Below are positions 25,343 to 34,589 of a DNA stretch of 64,000 nucleotides, piece after piece. The DNA comes from Butyricicoccus_B sp017886875. GTDB lineage: Bacteria > Bacillota > Clostridia > Oscillospirales > Butyricicoccaceae. Numbering within the stretch: position 1 is the stretch's first letter; each line of letters starts with the position of its first letter. The stretch lies in assembly GCA_963931655.1 (NCBI GenBank), contig OZ007036.1, positions 186,001-250,000 on the forward strand, in the 5' to 3' direction. The translations under genes and the position numbers were made by a program. The notes below the pieces were generated by a model. That model had not been told where the DNA came from. It ran no database searches and was given only the letters and a program-made list of their open reading frames with translations.

Positions 25343-26218
25343 ATGAAAAGCATGACTGGTTATGGCAGAGCAAGGGAAACATCAAATGAAAGGGAAATTG
25401 TTGTTGAACTTCGTGCTGTAAATCATCGTTATCTTGATGTAAATGTAAAAGCTCCTCGTGGATATGGCTTTTTAGAGGAAGCTATTAAAAAGCTTGCAGC
25501 TAGTAAAATTTCAAGAGGTAAGGTTGATATTTATATAAATGTCACCGATTTAGCAGCTCAGGAAACAACTATAACATTAAATCATGAGCTTGCACAAAGT
25601 TATTTTGATGCACTTGTTGAGCTTAGAGATGCACTTCACTTACATGATGATATAAGTGTAATGAGCATTGCTAAAATGCCTGATGTGCTTGTAAGTCAGC
25701 GTGTTGAAGTTGATGCGGAAGCACTTACAGCTAGTGTAAGTGAGGTTTTTAATGAAGCGGTTAAACAGTTTGATGAAATGCGTGAAATTGAAGGCGAAAA
25801 ACTTGCTAGCGATGTTAGAAATCGTATGAATACAATTAAGGAAATTGTGCAGCAGATTGAAATTCGCTCTCCAGAACGTGTTATAGCTTATCGTGAAAAG
25901 CTGGAAAAACGCATGAATGAAATTTTAGCAGACTCTACTGTTGACGAGCAAAGAATACTAACAGAAGCCGCTATTTTTGCAGATAAAACTGCTGTTGATG
26001 AGGAAACTGTTAGACTTAGAAGCCATTTAGACCAGCTGGACACTATGCTTAAAGACTATAACCCTGTTGGTAGAAAGCTTGATTTTCTTGTGCAGGAAAT
26101 GAATAGAGAAGCTAATACCATCGGTTCTAAGGCAAATGACAGCATTTTAGCAAATCATGTGATTTCACTAAAGGCTGAAATTGAAAAAATTCGTGAGCAA
26201 ATTCAAAATATTGAATAA
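25343..26218 (+). CDS. yicC: YicC/YloC-family endoribonuclease
   Basis: This 291-residue protein starts with the family signature MKSMTGYGRA, has ELRAVNHRYLDVN soon after, and ends with the conserved DFLVQEMNREANTIGSK block. YicC/YloC proteins are endoribonucleases involved in small-RNA and mRNA turnover. In B. subtilis yloC is followed by remA and gmk, exactly as here. AAAGGGA lies about 12 bases before the ATG. Confidence 0.93.
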   Translation: MKSMTGYGRARETSNEREIVVELRAVNHRYLDVNVKAPRGYGFLEEAIKKLAASKISRGKVDIYINVTDLAAQETTITLNHELAQSYFDALVELRDALHLHDDISVMSIAKMPDVLVSQRVEVDAEALTASVSEVFNEAVKQFDEMREIEGEKLASDVRNRMNTIKEIVQQIEIRSPERVIAYREKLEKRMNEILADSTVDEQRILTEAAIFADKTAVDEETVRLRSHLDQLDTMLKDYNPVGRKLDFLVQEMNREANTIGSKANDSILANHVISLKAEIEKIREQIQNIE

Positions 26219-26240
26219 AAAATAAAAATGGAGTGATATG

Positions 26241-26498
26241 ATGAAACTTATCAATATTGGTTTTGGTAATATGGTATCGGCAAACAGACTTATAGCCATT
26301 GTAAGTCCAGAATCAGCTCCAATTAAACGTATAATTCAGGAAGCTAGAGACAGAGGTATGCTTATAGATGCAAGCTATGGCAGGCGTACTCGTGCAGTGC
26401 TAATTACAGATAGCGACCATGTTATTTTATCTGCTATTCAACCAGAAACCATAGCAGCAAGAACAGATAACATAGAAAGTGAGGATAGAAATGAGTAA
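26241..26498 (+). CDS. remA: RemA-family DNA-binding regulator (DUF370)
   Basis: This 85-residue protein matches RemA/YlzA: KLINIGFGNMVSANR at the N-terminus and a central ARDRGMLIDASYGRRTRAV. In B. subtilis RemA activates biofilm-matrix and osmoprotection genes. Here the role may be wider, since the gene is also conserved in non-biofilm clostridia. I chose the second ATG (26241), 7 bases from GGAG, over the first (26238), which is too close. The C-terminus overlaps the gmk start by 8 bases. Confidence 0.92.
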   Translation: MKLINIGFGNMVSANRLIAIVSPESAPIKRIIQEARDRGMLIDASYGRRTRAVLITDSDHVILSAIQPETIAARTDNIESEDRNE

Positions 26499-27069
26499 AA
26501 ATGGAAAGTTATATGTGTTTACAGGTCCATCAGGCACAGGAAAAGGCACTATTTTAAGTCAGGTGCTTAAACAAGATAAAAGATTATTTCTGTCCGTATC
26601 TGCTACAACAAGAGCTCCAAGAGAAGGCGAAATCCATGGTGGACATTATTATTTTCTGGACAAGCAAACTTTTGAAGATAAAATAAATAAAGGTGAGTTT
26701 TTAGAGTATGCTCAGTATGTAGGAAACTATTACGGCACACTAGAACAACCTGTAAATGAACAGCTTAAAAGCGGGAATGATGTTGTTCTTGAAATAGAAG
26801 TTCAAGGTGCAATGCAAATACATGAAAAGCGTCCAGATGCAGTTATGATTTTTGTAGCTCCTCCATCTATTGAGGAGCTTGAAAGACGTCTTATAGGTCG
26901 TGGAACAGAAAATGCTGAAAAAATTGCGGCTCGTATGAAAACTGCTGAGGAAGAACTTAAACAATCAGATAAATTTGATTATATTATTGTAAATGATGAT
27001 TTGGATTGTGCAATAGCTGATTTACTCGCTATTTTAAGAGCAGAGCGTTGCAGAAATTCCAAACTATAA
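26491..27069 (+). CDS. gmk: guanylate kinase
   Basis: This 192-residue enzyme phosphorylates GMP to GDP with ATP. The P-loop GPSGTGKGT is at residues 12-20. GMP-binding SATTRAPREGE and YYFLDKQTFEDKINKGEFLEYA and the lid arginines (RRLIGRGTE) follow. The ATG at 26491 fits GAGG at 26481-26484 better than the GTG at 26479. It overlaps remA by 8 bases. Confidence 0.97.
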   Translation: MSKNGKLYVFTGPSGTGKGTILSQVLKQDKRLFLSVSATTRAPREGEIHGGHYYFLDKQTFEDKINKGEFLEYAQYVGNYYGTLEQPVNEQLKSGNDVVLEIEVQGAMQIHEKRPDAVMIFVAPPSIEELERRLIGRGTENAEKIAARMKTAEEELKQSDKFDYIIVNDDLDCAIADLLAILRAERCRNSKL

Positions 27070-27097
27070 AATAAACTTAGTAAAGAGGTAAGAAAAT

Positions 27098-27433
27098 ATG
27101 TTAAAGCCATCAATGAATGAACTTATGAAAAAAGTAGGTAATCGTTATCTATTAGTTAACTTAGCAGCTCAAAGAGCAAGAGATATTGCTGAAGAAGCTG
27201 AAAAAACTGGTGAGCCATTAGAAGATAAGGCTGTAAAACTAGCTCTTGATGAAATTGCTGCAGGCACTATCGTTTATAAAGCTGGTGATAAAATTACAAC
27301 ACCAGATATTCCTATCATTCGTGAAATGGGTACTCTTGATTTTGATGATGATGAAGATGTTGAAGAAATCGACCTTGATGCAGATGATTTTAATTCAGAT
27401 GATGAAGATGATATTGATGAGGTTGATGAATAA
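27098..27433 (+). CDS. rpoZ: RNA polymerase omega subunit with long acidic tail
   Basis: Residues 1-75 of this 111-residue protein match RpoZ: an MLKPSMNEL start, RYLLVNLAAQRARDI, and AVKLALDEIAAGTI. Omega helps assemble and stabilise the polymerase and is a ppGpp contact in some bacteria. Residues 81-111 form a tail with 21 Asp/Glu among 31 residues, which standard omega (about 67-90 residues) lacks. The stop TAA overlaps the ATG of coaBC by one base. Confidence 0.93.
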   Translation: MLKPSMNELMKKVGNRYLLVNLAAQRARDIAEEAEKTGEPLEDKAVKLALDEIAAGTIVYKAGDKITTPDIPIIREMGTLDFDDDEDVEEIDLDADDFNSDDEDDIDEVDE

Positions 27434-28641
27434 TGTCTGCTCTTTCGGGAAAATCAGTTGTATTATGTGTAACAGGTGGTATAGCTGCTTATAAAGCAGC
27501 TGATATCATCTCAAAACTGCGTAAAAAAGGTGCAGATGTATTTGTTATTATGACAAAATCTGCAACAGAGTTTATAACTCCGCTTACACTTGAGGTTTTA
27601 TCAGGTAATCGTGTAGTAGTAGATATGTTTTCTCGTGACTTTACTTGGGAAGTTGAGCATATTTCACTTGCAAAACGTGCAGATGTATTTGTTATTGCTC
27701 CTGCAACCGCTAATGTTATAGGTAAAGCGGCTCATGGTATAGCTGATGATATGGTTACAACCACTCTTATGGCAACAAAAGCACCTATGGTAATCGCTCC
27801 AGCTATGAACACTGGTATGTATGAAAACCCAGTTGTTCAGCAGAATATAAATATACTTGAAAACCGTGGTGTTAGATTTGTACAGCCTGCAAGCGGTAGG
27901 CTAGCTTGTGGCGACAGTGGAAAAGGTAAGCTCGCAGAGCCTGAGCTAATTGTAAATGAAATTTGTGCAGCTGCTACAACTCAAGATTTAAAAGGTAAAA
28001 CTGTGCTTGTAACTGCTGGTCCTACAAGAGAAGCTATAGACCCCGTGCGTTTTATTTCCAATCACTCAACGGGTAAAATGGGTTATGCAATCGCTCAAAA
28101 TGCGAGAATGCGTGGTGCTAATGTTATTTTAGTATCTGGTCCTGTGGCACTTGAAGCCCCTTATGGCGTAGAGCTTGTAAAAGTTTCATCAGCTAGAGAT
28201 ATGCATGATGCAGTTATTTCTAAACTTGATAAGGTAGATTGGATTGTTAAATCAGCAGCTGTTGGCGATTATCGCCCAGAAACCACTTCTGATGAAAAAA
28301 TCAAAAAGAAAGACAATGATATGTCTATAAGCCTTGTAAAAAATCCAGATATTCTTGCAGAAATCGGCAGTAAAAAGCAAAATCATCAACTGGTTTGCGG
28401 CTTTTCTATGGAAACTCAGGATTTACTTAACAACTCAAGGGCTAAACTTGAAAAGAAAAATTGTGATATGCTTGTTGCAAACAACCTTAAAACTGAGGGT
28501 GCAGGTTTTGCACATGATACAAATGTTGCAACACTTCTTTATCGTGATGGTACACATGAACCACTAAGCCTTATGCAAAAAGGCGATTTAGCAAATATTG
28601 TACTTGATAGACTGCTAGAGCTATCAAAACAAAAGGACTAA
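27433..28641 (+). CDS. coaBC: bifunctional phosphopantothenoylcysteine decarboxylase/synthetase
   Basis: This 402-residue CoaBC performs two coenzyme A steps: CTP-dependent joining of cysteine to 4'-phosphopantothenate, then FMN-dependent decarboxylation. The CoaC half shows VTGGIAAYKAADI, the active-site histidine in WEVEHISLAKRAD and PAMNTGMYENP. The CoaB half starts near residue 185 (GKTVLVTAGPTREAIDPVRF) and contains SNHSTGKMG and KKKDND. It overlaps rpoZ by one base. Confidence 0.96.
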   Translation: MSALSGKSVVLCVTGGIAAYKAADIISKLRKKGADVFVIMTKSATEFITPLTLEVLSGNRVVVDMFSRDFTWEVEHISLAKRADVFVIAPATANVIGKAAHGIADDMVTTTLMATKAPMVIAPAMNTGMYENPVVQQNINILENRGVRFVQPASGRLACGDSGKGKLAEPELIVNEICAAATTQDLKGKTVLVTAGPTREAIDPVRFISNHSTGKMGYAIAQNARMRGANVILVSGPVALEAPYGVELVKVSSARDMHDAVISKLDKVDWIVKSAAVGDYRPETTSDEKIKKKDNDMSISLVKNPDILAEIGSKKQNHQLVCGFSMETQDLLNNSRAKLEKKNCDMLVANNLKTEGAGFAHDTNVATLLYRDGTHEPLSLMQKGDLANIVLDRLLELSKQKD

Positions 28642-28646
28642 TAAAA

Positions 28647-31103
28647 ATGGGTGAAAAAATTTGTGCTGTAGCTATTGCAGCTTCAACATTTTCTATTGAT
28701 AAACTCTATGATTATACTTTGCCATCGGCACTGGTGCAGAAAGCCAATATAGGCTGTCGTGTGCTAGTGCCTTTTGGCAGAGGTAATAGACATATTGAGG
28801 GTATTATTTTAGCATTTCGTGAAAAAAGTGAATTTGAAAAATTAAAACCTATTGATGATGTGCTTGATATTACACCTGTACTTGATAGCGAGCAAATTAA
28901 ACTTGCTATTTGGATGCGTGAACGTCTTGCTTGCACGTTTTATGATTGTATACATGCAATGCTGCCTGTAGGGTTATGGTTTCGTAGAAATGACACTTAT
29001 ACTCTTATTGCAGACCAAGATGTAGTCGATAAACTAAAAGAAACTGAATATGCTAGTATCCTTTCATGCTTTTCTGATGAAAAAAGCTTAACTCTTGAGC
29101 AAATAAGAACTATAAAGGGCAATCAAAGTATACTAATCAAACTAGATGCCCTGTGTAAACAGGGAATTTTGCGTTATGACAGTAAAATAACACAAAAAAT
29201 AGGCGATAAGACAACTAAAATGTATAGGCTTATATGCGATTATGCTGAGGCAATGGAAAAAGAAGGCAGAAGCAAAAGAAATAGTGTTAGACTTGATGTT
29301 ATTTCTTGCCTTGCCGATGGCGAGCAAATGAGCAAACAAGAGCTTAAATATATGACTGGAGTTTCTGACGCTATACTTAAAGGTATGGTCAAAAGGGGTA
29401 TACTTGAATGTACAGAGAAAGAAAAATTTAGGGCACCAGATTATCAAGATGTTGAAATTTTACCACAAAATCCGCTTTCTAAAGCTCAACAGGATATATA
29501 TGAAGATATAAAAGCTTTATATGAAAATGAAAAAAATCAAACTGCTTTGCTTTATGGTGTAACGGGTAGTGGTAAAACTCAAATTTATTTGCATTTAATT
29601 GAAAATGTGCTTAAAAATAATCAATCTGTTATTGTTCTTGTGCCAGAAATTGCACTGACACCTCAGTTTATTAAGGTGTTTACTGCAAGATTTGGAAAAG
29701 AAGTTACTGTTTTACATTCGGCTCTTGGTGTTGGTGAGCGATATGACAGCTGGAAAAAAATCAAAATGGGACTATGTAGAGTGGTTATAGGCACTCGTTC
29801 AGCTGTTTTTGCTCCTGTAAAGTCACTTGGGCTTATTATAATAGACGAGGAGCAGGATAGTGCATATCAGTCTGAGCAGTCTCCACGCTATCACGCAAGG
29901 GATATTGCACTTTATCGCACAATGCAAAGTAATTCATTGCTTTTGCTTGGCTCAGCTACTCCATCAGTTGAGAGCTTTTATAGAGCAGAACAGGGAGTTT
30001 ATAAATTATTTGAACTCAATGAAAGATATGGTAATAGCTCACTTCCAGATGTTATAATAGCTGATATGAGAGGCTTATCAAGAGAGGGCATAATGGGCTC
30101 AATAAGTCCGATTTTAAGAAAGCATATTGAGCAAAACCTAAATAATAAAGAGCAAACTATTTTATTTTTAAATAGGCGAGGAAGTAACAGAGTTATAGGC
30201 TGCTCTATGTGTGGTTGGGTTCCAGAATGTCCATCATGTTCTACTACTATGACATATCATTCTGTCAATTCTCGTGCAATGTGTCATTATTGTGGTGCAT
30301 CTATTAAAATACAAAACACATGTCCAGAATGTGGAAGTAGTCACTTGTTTTTTGAAACCGCAGGCACTCAGCATGTAGAGGGTGAGCTTAAACAGCTTTT
30401 TCCACAAGCAAAAGTCATTAGAATGGACGCAGATACAACATCTACAAAAAATTCACATGAAGTTTTGCTTGATAGTTTTGCAAATGGTAAAGCGGATATT
30501 TTAATAGGCACTCAAATGGTGACAAAAGGACTTGATTTTGAAAATGTAACTTTAGTTGGCGTTTTAGAAGCCGACCAGTCGTTGTATGCACAAGATTATA
30601 CGGCAGAAGAACGCACATTTTCACTTATAACTCAAGTTATAGGTAGAGCAGGTAGGCGAAACACCAAAGGCAGAGCTATAATTCAGACTTTTTCACCAAA
30701 TCACCCTGTGCTTTTAAATGCTGCAAGACAAGATTATACTGCTTTTTATAAAAATGAAATAGAAAAACGTATAGCATTAAGATGTCCACCTGTTACACAG
30801 CTTTTATTTATTTGTGCAAGTGGTGAAAATGAACGTAATGTTATAGAGTCCTTAATGAGACTTAAAAGCCGCTTAAATGGTCTTATGCAAGGTCAATTTT
30901 CTGATTTTTCTTATCCTGTTTTAGGGCCAGCAGCGGCTTCTATGGTTAAAATATCAGGGAAATATCGCTATCATTTAACTATAAGATGCCCTGAAAGCAA
31001 ACGCAGAAAACAACTTGTAAATGGCGTTTTATGTGAATTTGCAGGGGATAAACTAAACAAGGGTGTTAGTTTACATATTGAGCTAAACCCAACTTGTATA
31101 TAA
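28647..31103 (+). CDS. priA: primosomal replication-restart helicase PriA
   Basis: This 818-residue PriA has an N-terminal 3'-end DNA-binding domain, a winged helix, and a helicase core with Walker A GVTGSGKTQIY near residue 305. A zinc-binding insert with paired cysteines follows (CSMCGWVPECPSC, CHYCG, CPECGSSH), then IGTQMVTKGLDF and a C-terminal domain. It reloads the replication fork after collapse. The Walker B box reads DEEQ (residues 400-403) where the family normally has DEEH. coaBC lies 5 bases upstream, as in B. subtilis. Confidence 0.96.
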   Translation: MGEKICAVAIAASTFSIDKLYDYTLPSALVQKANIGCRVLVPFGRGNRHIEGIILAFREKSEFEKLKPIDDVLDITPVLDSEQIKLAIWMRERLACTFYDCIHAMLPVGLWFRRNDTYTLIADQDVVDKLKETEYASILSCFSDEKSLTLEQIRTIKGNQSILIKLDALCKQGILRYDSKITQKIGDKTTKMYRLICDYAEAMEKEGRSKRNSVRLDVISCLADGEQMSKQELKYMTGVSDAILKGMVKRGILECTEKEKFRAPDYQDVEILPQNPLSKAQQDIYEDIKALYENEKNQTALLYGVTGSGKTQIYLHLIENVLKNNQSVIVLVPEIALTPQFIKVFTARFGKEVTVLHSALGVGERYDSWKKIKMGLCRVVIGTRSAVFAPVKSLGLIIIDEEQDSAYQSEQSPRYHARDIALYRTMQSNSLLLLGSATPSVESFYRAEQGVYKLFELNERYGNSSLPDVIIADMRGLSREGIMGSISPILRKHIEQNLNNKEQTILFLNRRGSNRVIGCSMCGWVPECPSCSTTMTYHSVNSRAMCHYCGASIKIQNTCPECGSSHLFFETAGTQHVEGELKQLFPQAKVIRMDADTTSTKNSHEVLLDSFANGKADILIGTQMVTKGLDFENVTLVGVLEADQSLYAQDYTAEERTFSLITQVIGRAGRRNTKGRAIIQTFSPNHPVLLNAARQDYTAFYKNEIEKRIALRCPPVTQLLFICASGENERNVIESLMRLKSRLNGLMQGQFSDFSYPVLGPAAASMVKISGKYRYHLTIRCPESKRRKQLVNGVLCEFAGDKLNKGVSLHIELNPTCI

Positions 31104-31123
31104 TTAAAAAAGGAGTCATTAAA

Positions 31124-31606
31124 ATGGCAATTCGTAACATACTAACTAAGGGCGATGAAATGTTAAATAAAAAATGTCGCACTGTTACTAAGTTTGATGA
31201 GCGTTTACATCTACTTTTAGATGATATGAAAGATACACTTTTAAATGCAAATGGTGTAGGACTTGCAGCTCCTCAAATTGGTATTCTTCGCAGAGTAGTT
31301 TTAGTGCTTGATATCAAAAAAGAACCAGAAGAAGTTGTAGAGCTTATAAATCCAGAAGTTATTGCTGTAAATGAGCTAGAACCAACTGTTGAAGGTTGTC
31401 TTTCTGTTCCAGGTGTATACGGTTATGTAATGCGTCCAACTTGGGCAAAAATCAAAGCTCAAGATAGATATGGTAACTGGTTTGAGCGTGAAGGTGAAGA
31501 AATTGTTGCTCAATGCTTTTGTCATGAAACCGAGCATTTAGACGGTCATTTATTCACAGAAAAAGTAACTGAATATGTTGATGTTGAACAGTTGGAGGAA
31601 GAATGA
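31124..31606 (+). CDS. def: peptide deformylase
   Basis: This 160-residue metalloenzyme removes the N-formyl group from nascent proteins. The three motifs are present: GVGLAAPQIG, EGCLSVPG (metal cysteine) and CHETEHLDGHL (HExxH metal site). I take the ATG at 31124 (AAAGGAG about 7 bases upstream) instead of an upstream TTG/ATG extension that overlaps priA. The stop overlaps the fmt start by 4 bases. Confidence 0.96.
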   Translation: MAIRNILTKGDEMLNKKCRTVTKFDERLHLLLDDMKDTLLNANGVGLAAPQIGILRRVVLVLDIKKEPEEVVELINPEVIAVNELEPTVEGCLSVPGVYGYVMRPTWAKIKAQDRYGNWFEREGEEIVAQCFCHETEHLDGHLFTEKVTEYVDVEQLEEE

Positions 31607-32526
31607 AAATTTTATTTATGGGGACACCAGATTTTGCTGTTCCATGTCTTGAAAAACTTATTAAAGATGGTCACAATATAGTGGGAGTGTTAACCCAGCC
31701 AGACAAACCACAAGGCAGAAAAATGAAACTTACTCCTCCGCCAGTAAAAGAGCTTGCACTTCAAAATAATCTTGAAGTATATCAGCCAGAAAGCCTTAAA
31801 AATGACGCTATAAAACCACTTTTAGAGGAAAAACAGCCAGAAATTATTGTGGTTGTGGCTTATGGCAAAATTTTGCCTAAATATGTGCTTGATTTCCCTA
31901 AATATGGTTGCATAAATGTGCATGGCTCATTGCTCCCAAGATGGCGTGGTGCTGCACCTATTCAGTGGTCAATAATTGCAGGCGATAAAACCGCAGGTGT
32001 TACCACAATGAAAATGTCAGAAGGTCTTGATACTGGTGATATGCTGCTTAAATATGAAACCGAAATCGGTCAGACAGAAACCGCAGGTGAGTTATTTGAC
32101 CGATTAGCTTTAAGCGGTTCTGAGCTTTTGCACGATACAATCGAGCAAATTGACACCATTGTGCCAGAGGTGCAGGACGAAAGCAAGGCTAATTATGCAC
32201 ATATGCTTGACAAGCAGATGGCACAGATAGACTGGTCAAAGTCTAACAAAGAGATTGACTGTTTAATTCGTGGGTTAAATCCTTGGCCTATAGCACTTAC
32301 CACATTAAATGGTGAGAGATTAAAGGTTTATTCTGCAAGCCTTCAAAATGCATCTGGTAAAGCGGGAGAAGTTTTGCAGGCTGATACCAAAAATGGGCTT
32401 TTAGTCGCTTGTGGTGAGGGTGCAGTGCTTTTAAATGAAATTCAAGCGGTCGGTGGAAAACGTATGAACGCAAAAGATTACCTTCGTGGGCACAAAATAG
32501 AAGTAGGAAGCATCTTAGGGGAATAA
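31603..32526 (+). CDS. fmt: methionyl-tRNA formyltransferase
   Basis: This 307-residue enzyme formylates the initiator Met-tRNA. N-terminal MGTPDFAVPCLEKL, the signature HGSLLPRWRGAAPIQW with the catalytic Asn/His region just before it, and GLDTGDML are visible; the C-terminal domain follows. Pairing with def by a 4-base overlap is the standard formylation/deformylation operon. Confidence 0.96.
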   Translation: MKILFMGTPDFAVPCLEKLIKDGHNIVGVLTQPDKPQGRKMKLTPPPVKELALQNNLEVYQPESLKNDAIKPLLEEKQPEIIVVVAYGKILPKYVLDFPKYGCINVHGSLLPRWRGAAPIQWSIIAGDKTAGVTTMKMSEGLDTGDMLLKYETEIGQTETAGELFDRLALSGSELLHDTIEQIDTIVPEVQDESKANYAHMLDKQMAQIDWSKSNKEIDCLIRGLNPWPIALTTLNGERLKVYSASLQNASGKAGEVLQADTKNGLLVACGEGAVLLNEIQAVGGKRMNAKDYLRGHKIEVGSILGE

Positions 32527-32551
32527 TATTTTATAGAAAGCAGGTGCTTTT

Positions 32552-33256
32552 ATGCCGTATTTCTACGGATTTGATTATTATTATATCGTTTTAGTATTGC
32601 CTTGTATTTTCTTTGCAATGTGGGCACAATTTAAAGTAAATTCCACTTTTAAAAAATATTCTGCTGTTAGAAGCAGGAGAGGTTTAACAGGTTCACAAGC
32701 TGCTGAAGCTGTGCTTCGTGCGGCTGGCGTTTATAACGTTAGAGTTGAGCGTGTTTCTGGGCATTTAACTGACCACTATGACCCAAGAACAAATGTTATT
32801 AGGCTTTCTGACAGTGTTTATGGTTCGAGTTCGGTTGCATCAATCGGTGTTGCAGCACATGAAGCAGGTCATGCAGTGCAATATGCAAGGAATTATGCAC
32901 CAATTAAGTTAAGAGCTGCTATTATTCCAATTACTAATATAGGTTCTACTCTTGCTATGCCACTTATTTTAATTGGACTTGTATTTAGCTTTGGCGGACT
33001 TATAACGCTTGGTATTATATTCTTTGCTTTCGCAACTCTATTCCAGTTAATTACCTTACCTGTTGAGCTAGACGCATCTCGTAGAGCATTAGTTGCAATA
33101 GAAAACGGTGGTTTACTATATGAAGATGAGTACAAAATGGCTAAAAAGACACTTTGGGCGGCTGCTATGACTTATGTTGCAGCTTTGGCGGTTTCTCTTG
33201 CACAGCTTTTAAGACTGATTTTATTATTTGGAGGTAGGGGCAATAGAGATGACTAA
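32552..33256 (+). CDS. YugP-family membrane zinc metallopeptidase
   Basis: This 234-residue protein has an N-terminal membrane helix, the zinc-binding motif AAHEAGHAVQYA near residue 113, two further hydrophobic segments and a downstream glutamate in LPVELDASRRAL. This matches the YugP-type neutral zinc metallopeptidase family. A gene of this family between fmt and rsmB is common in clostridia but absent at this place in B. subtilis. Substrates are unknown. It overlaps the rsmB start by 8 bases. Confidence 0.85.
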   Translation: MPYFYGFDYYYIVLVLPCIFFAMWAQFKVNSTFKKYSAVRSRRGLTGSQAAEAVLRAAGVYNVRVERVSGHLTDHYDPRTNVIRLSDSVYGSSSVASIGVAAHEAGHAVQYARNYAPIKLRAAIIPITNIGSTLAMPLILIGLVFSFGGLITLGIIFFAFATLFQLITLPVELDASRRALVAIENGGLLYEDEYKMAKKTLWAAAMTYVAALAVSLAQLLRLILLFGGRGNRDD

Positions 33257-34589
33257 ACCTACAAATGCAAGAGAAGTTGCAGCATTTACACTTTTTGATA
33301 TGTTAGAAAATGGTGCTTGGTCTGAGGGTGCATTGCATCACTACTTGCAGCTTTCTGGTCTATCAGGTCGTGATGCAGCACTTGCTGCAAGGCTTGCCTA
33401 TGGTACATTGCAAAATCGCTCTATGTGCGATTTTTATATTAGAAAATATTCTAAAATCAGGCTTGCTAAAATTAAACCAAGGGTTTTAGAGCTTATGAGA
33501 ATGGGTGTATATCAGCTTACAATGCTTGATAGAATACCAGCTCATGCGGCAACAAGCGAAACTATAAAGCTAATTCGCAAATATGGCAGGGCTGATGAAA
33601 GAGCAGCGGGTTTTGCAAATGGAGTTTTACGTTCTATTGCAAGAGATAAAGAAAATAATAAACTTCCTCACCCAGATTGTCCAGATAAAGAAAGTTATTA
33701 TTCACTTAAATACACTCACCCAGAGTGGTTAATGCGAAAACTGAGCAGCCAATATGGTCAAAAGGAAAGTCAGAAAATCGCACAGGCAAACAATGAAATT
33801 GCACCGATTTCTGTACATATAAACAGCCAAAAGATAACAAAAGAACAGGTTTATAATTCACTTATAGAGGACGGATTTACAGCCGAATATCACCCTACAA
33901 TGAATAATATTTTGCTTTGTAGCGGCGGTGATATAGCACAAAATAGATTGTTTATAGAGGGGAAAATAACAGTTCAAGATGCAGCAAGTGCAGCAGCGGT
34001 CGAGGTCTTAGAGCCAAAACCAGATATGAAAATTATAGATTGTTGTGCTGCTCCAGGGGGCAAAACATTTTATATTGCTGAAAAAATGCAAAATAAAGGT
34101 CAGCTTATAAGCTGCGATATTTATGAGCATAAGCTCAAAAAGATAGAGGAGGGTGCAAAGCGTTTAGGTTTTACCTGTATAAAAACACGTCTTGCAAACT
34201 CTGAACAATATCAGCCAGAGTTTGAAAAATGGGCTGATGTAGTTATGTGTGATGTTCCATGTTCTGGTCTTGGAATTATTAGAAAAAAACCAGAAATTCG
34301 CTTTAAAACAGATGAAGAATTAGCTTCACTTCCTCAAATTCAAGCGAATATACTTAGAAATTGTGCAAATTATGTTAAAATAGGTGGCACAATAGTTTAT
34401 TCTACTTGCACTATTTTACAAAGAGAAAATCAAGATGTTGTAAATGCATTTTTAAAAGAAAATAATAACTTTGTTTTAGAGCCATTTAATCACCCTGTAT
34501 GTGGTCAAACCGATGGCATGATAACACTTTTACCTCATTTACATAAGACAGATGGATTTTTTATTGCAAAATTAAGGAGAAAATCATGA
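33249..34589 (+). CDS. rsmB: 16S rRNA m5C967 methyltransferase RsmB
   Basis: This 446-residue protein has an N-terminal NusB-like domain (about residues 1-140) and a C-terminal SAM-dependent methyltransferase domain. The key motifs are DCCAAPGGKT for SAM binding, DVPCSGLG and YSTCT; the two cysteines are the general and catalytic ones for m5C chemistry. I take the ATG at 33249, with GGAGGTAGGGG ahead, over an upstream TTG at 33228. The stop overlaps rlmN by 4 bases. Confidence 0.95.
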   Translation: MTKPTNAREVAAFTLFDMLENGAWSEGALHHYLQLSGLSGRDAALAARLAYGTLQNRSMCDFYIRKYSKIRLAKIKPRVLELMRMGVYQLTMLDRIPAHAATSETIKLIRKYGRADERAAGFANGVLRSIARDKENNKLPHPDCPDKESYYSLKYTHPEWLMRKLSSQYGQKESQKIAQANNEIAPISVHINSQKITKEQVYNSLIEDGFTAEYHPTMNNILLCSGGDIAQNRLFIEGKITVQDAASAAAVEVLEPKPDMKIIDCCAAPGGKTFYIAEKMQNKGQLISCDIYEHKLKKIEEGAKRLGFTCIKTRLANSEQYQPEFEKWADVVMCDVPCSGLGIIRKKPEIRFKTDEELASLPQIQANILRNCANYVKIGGTIVYSTCTILQRENQDVVNAFLKENNNFVLEPFNHPVCGQTDGMITLLPHLHKTDGFFIAKLRRKS

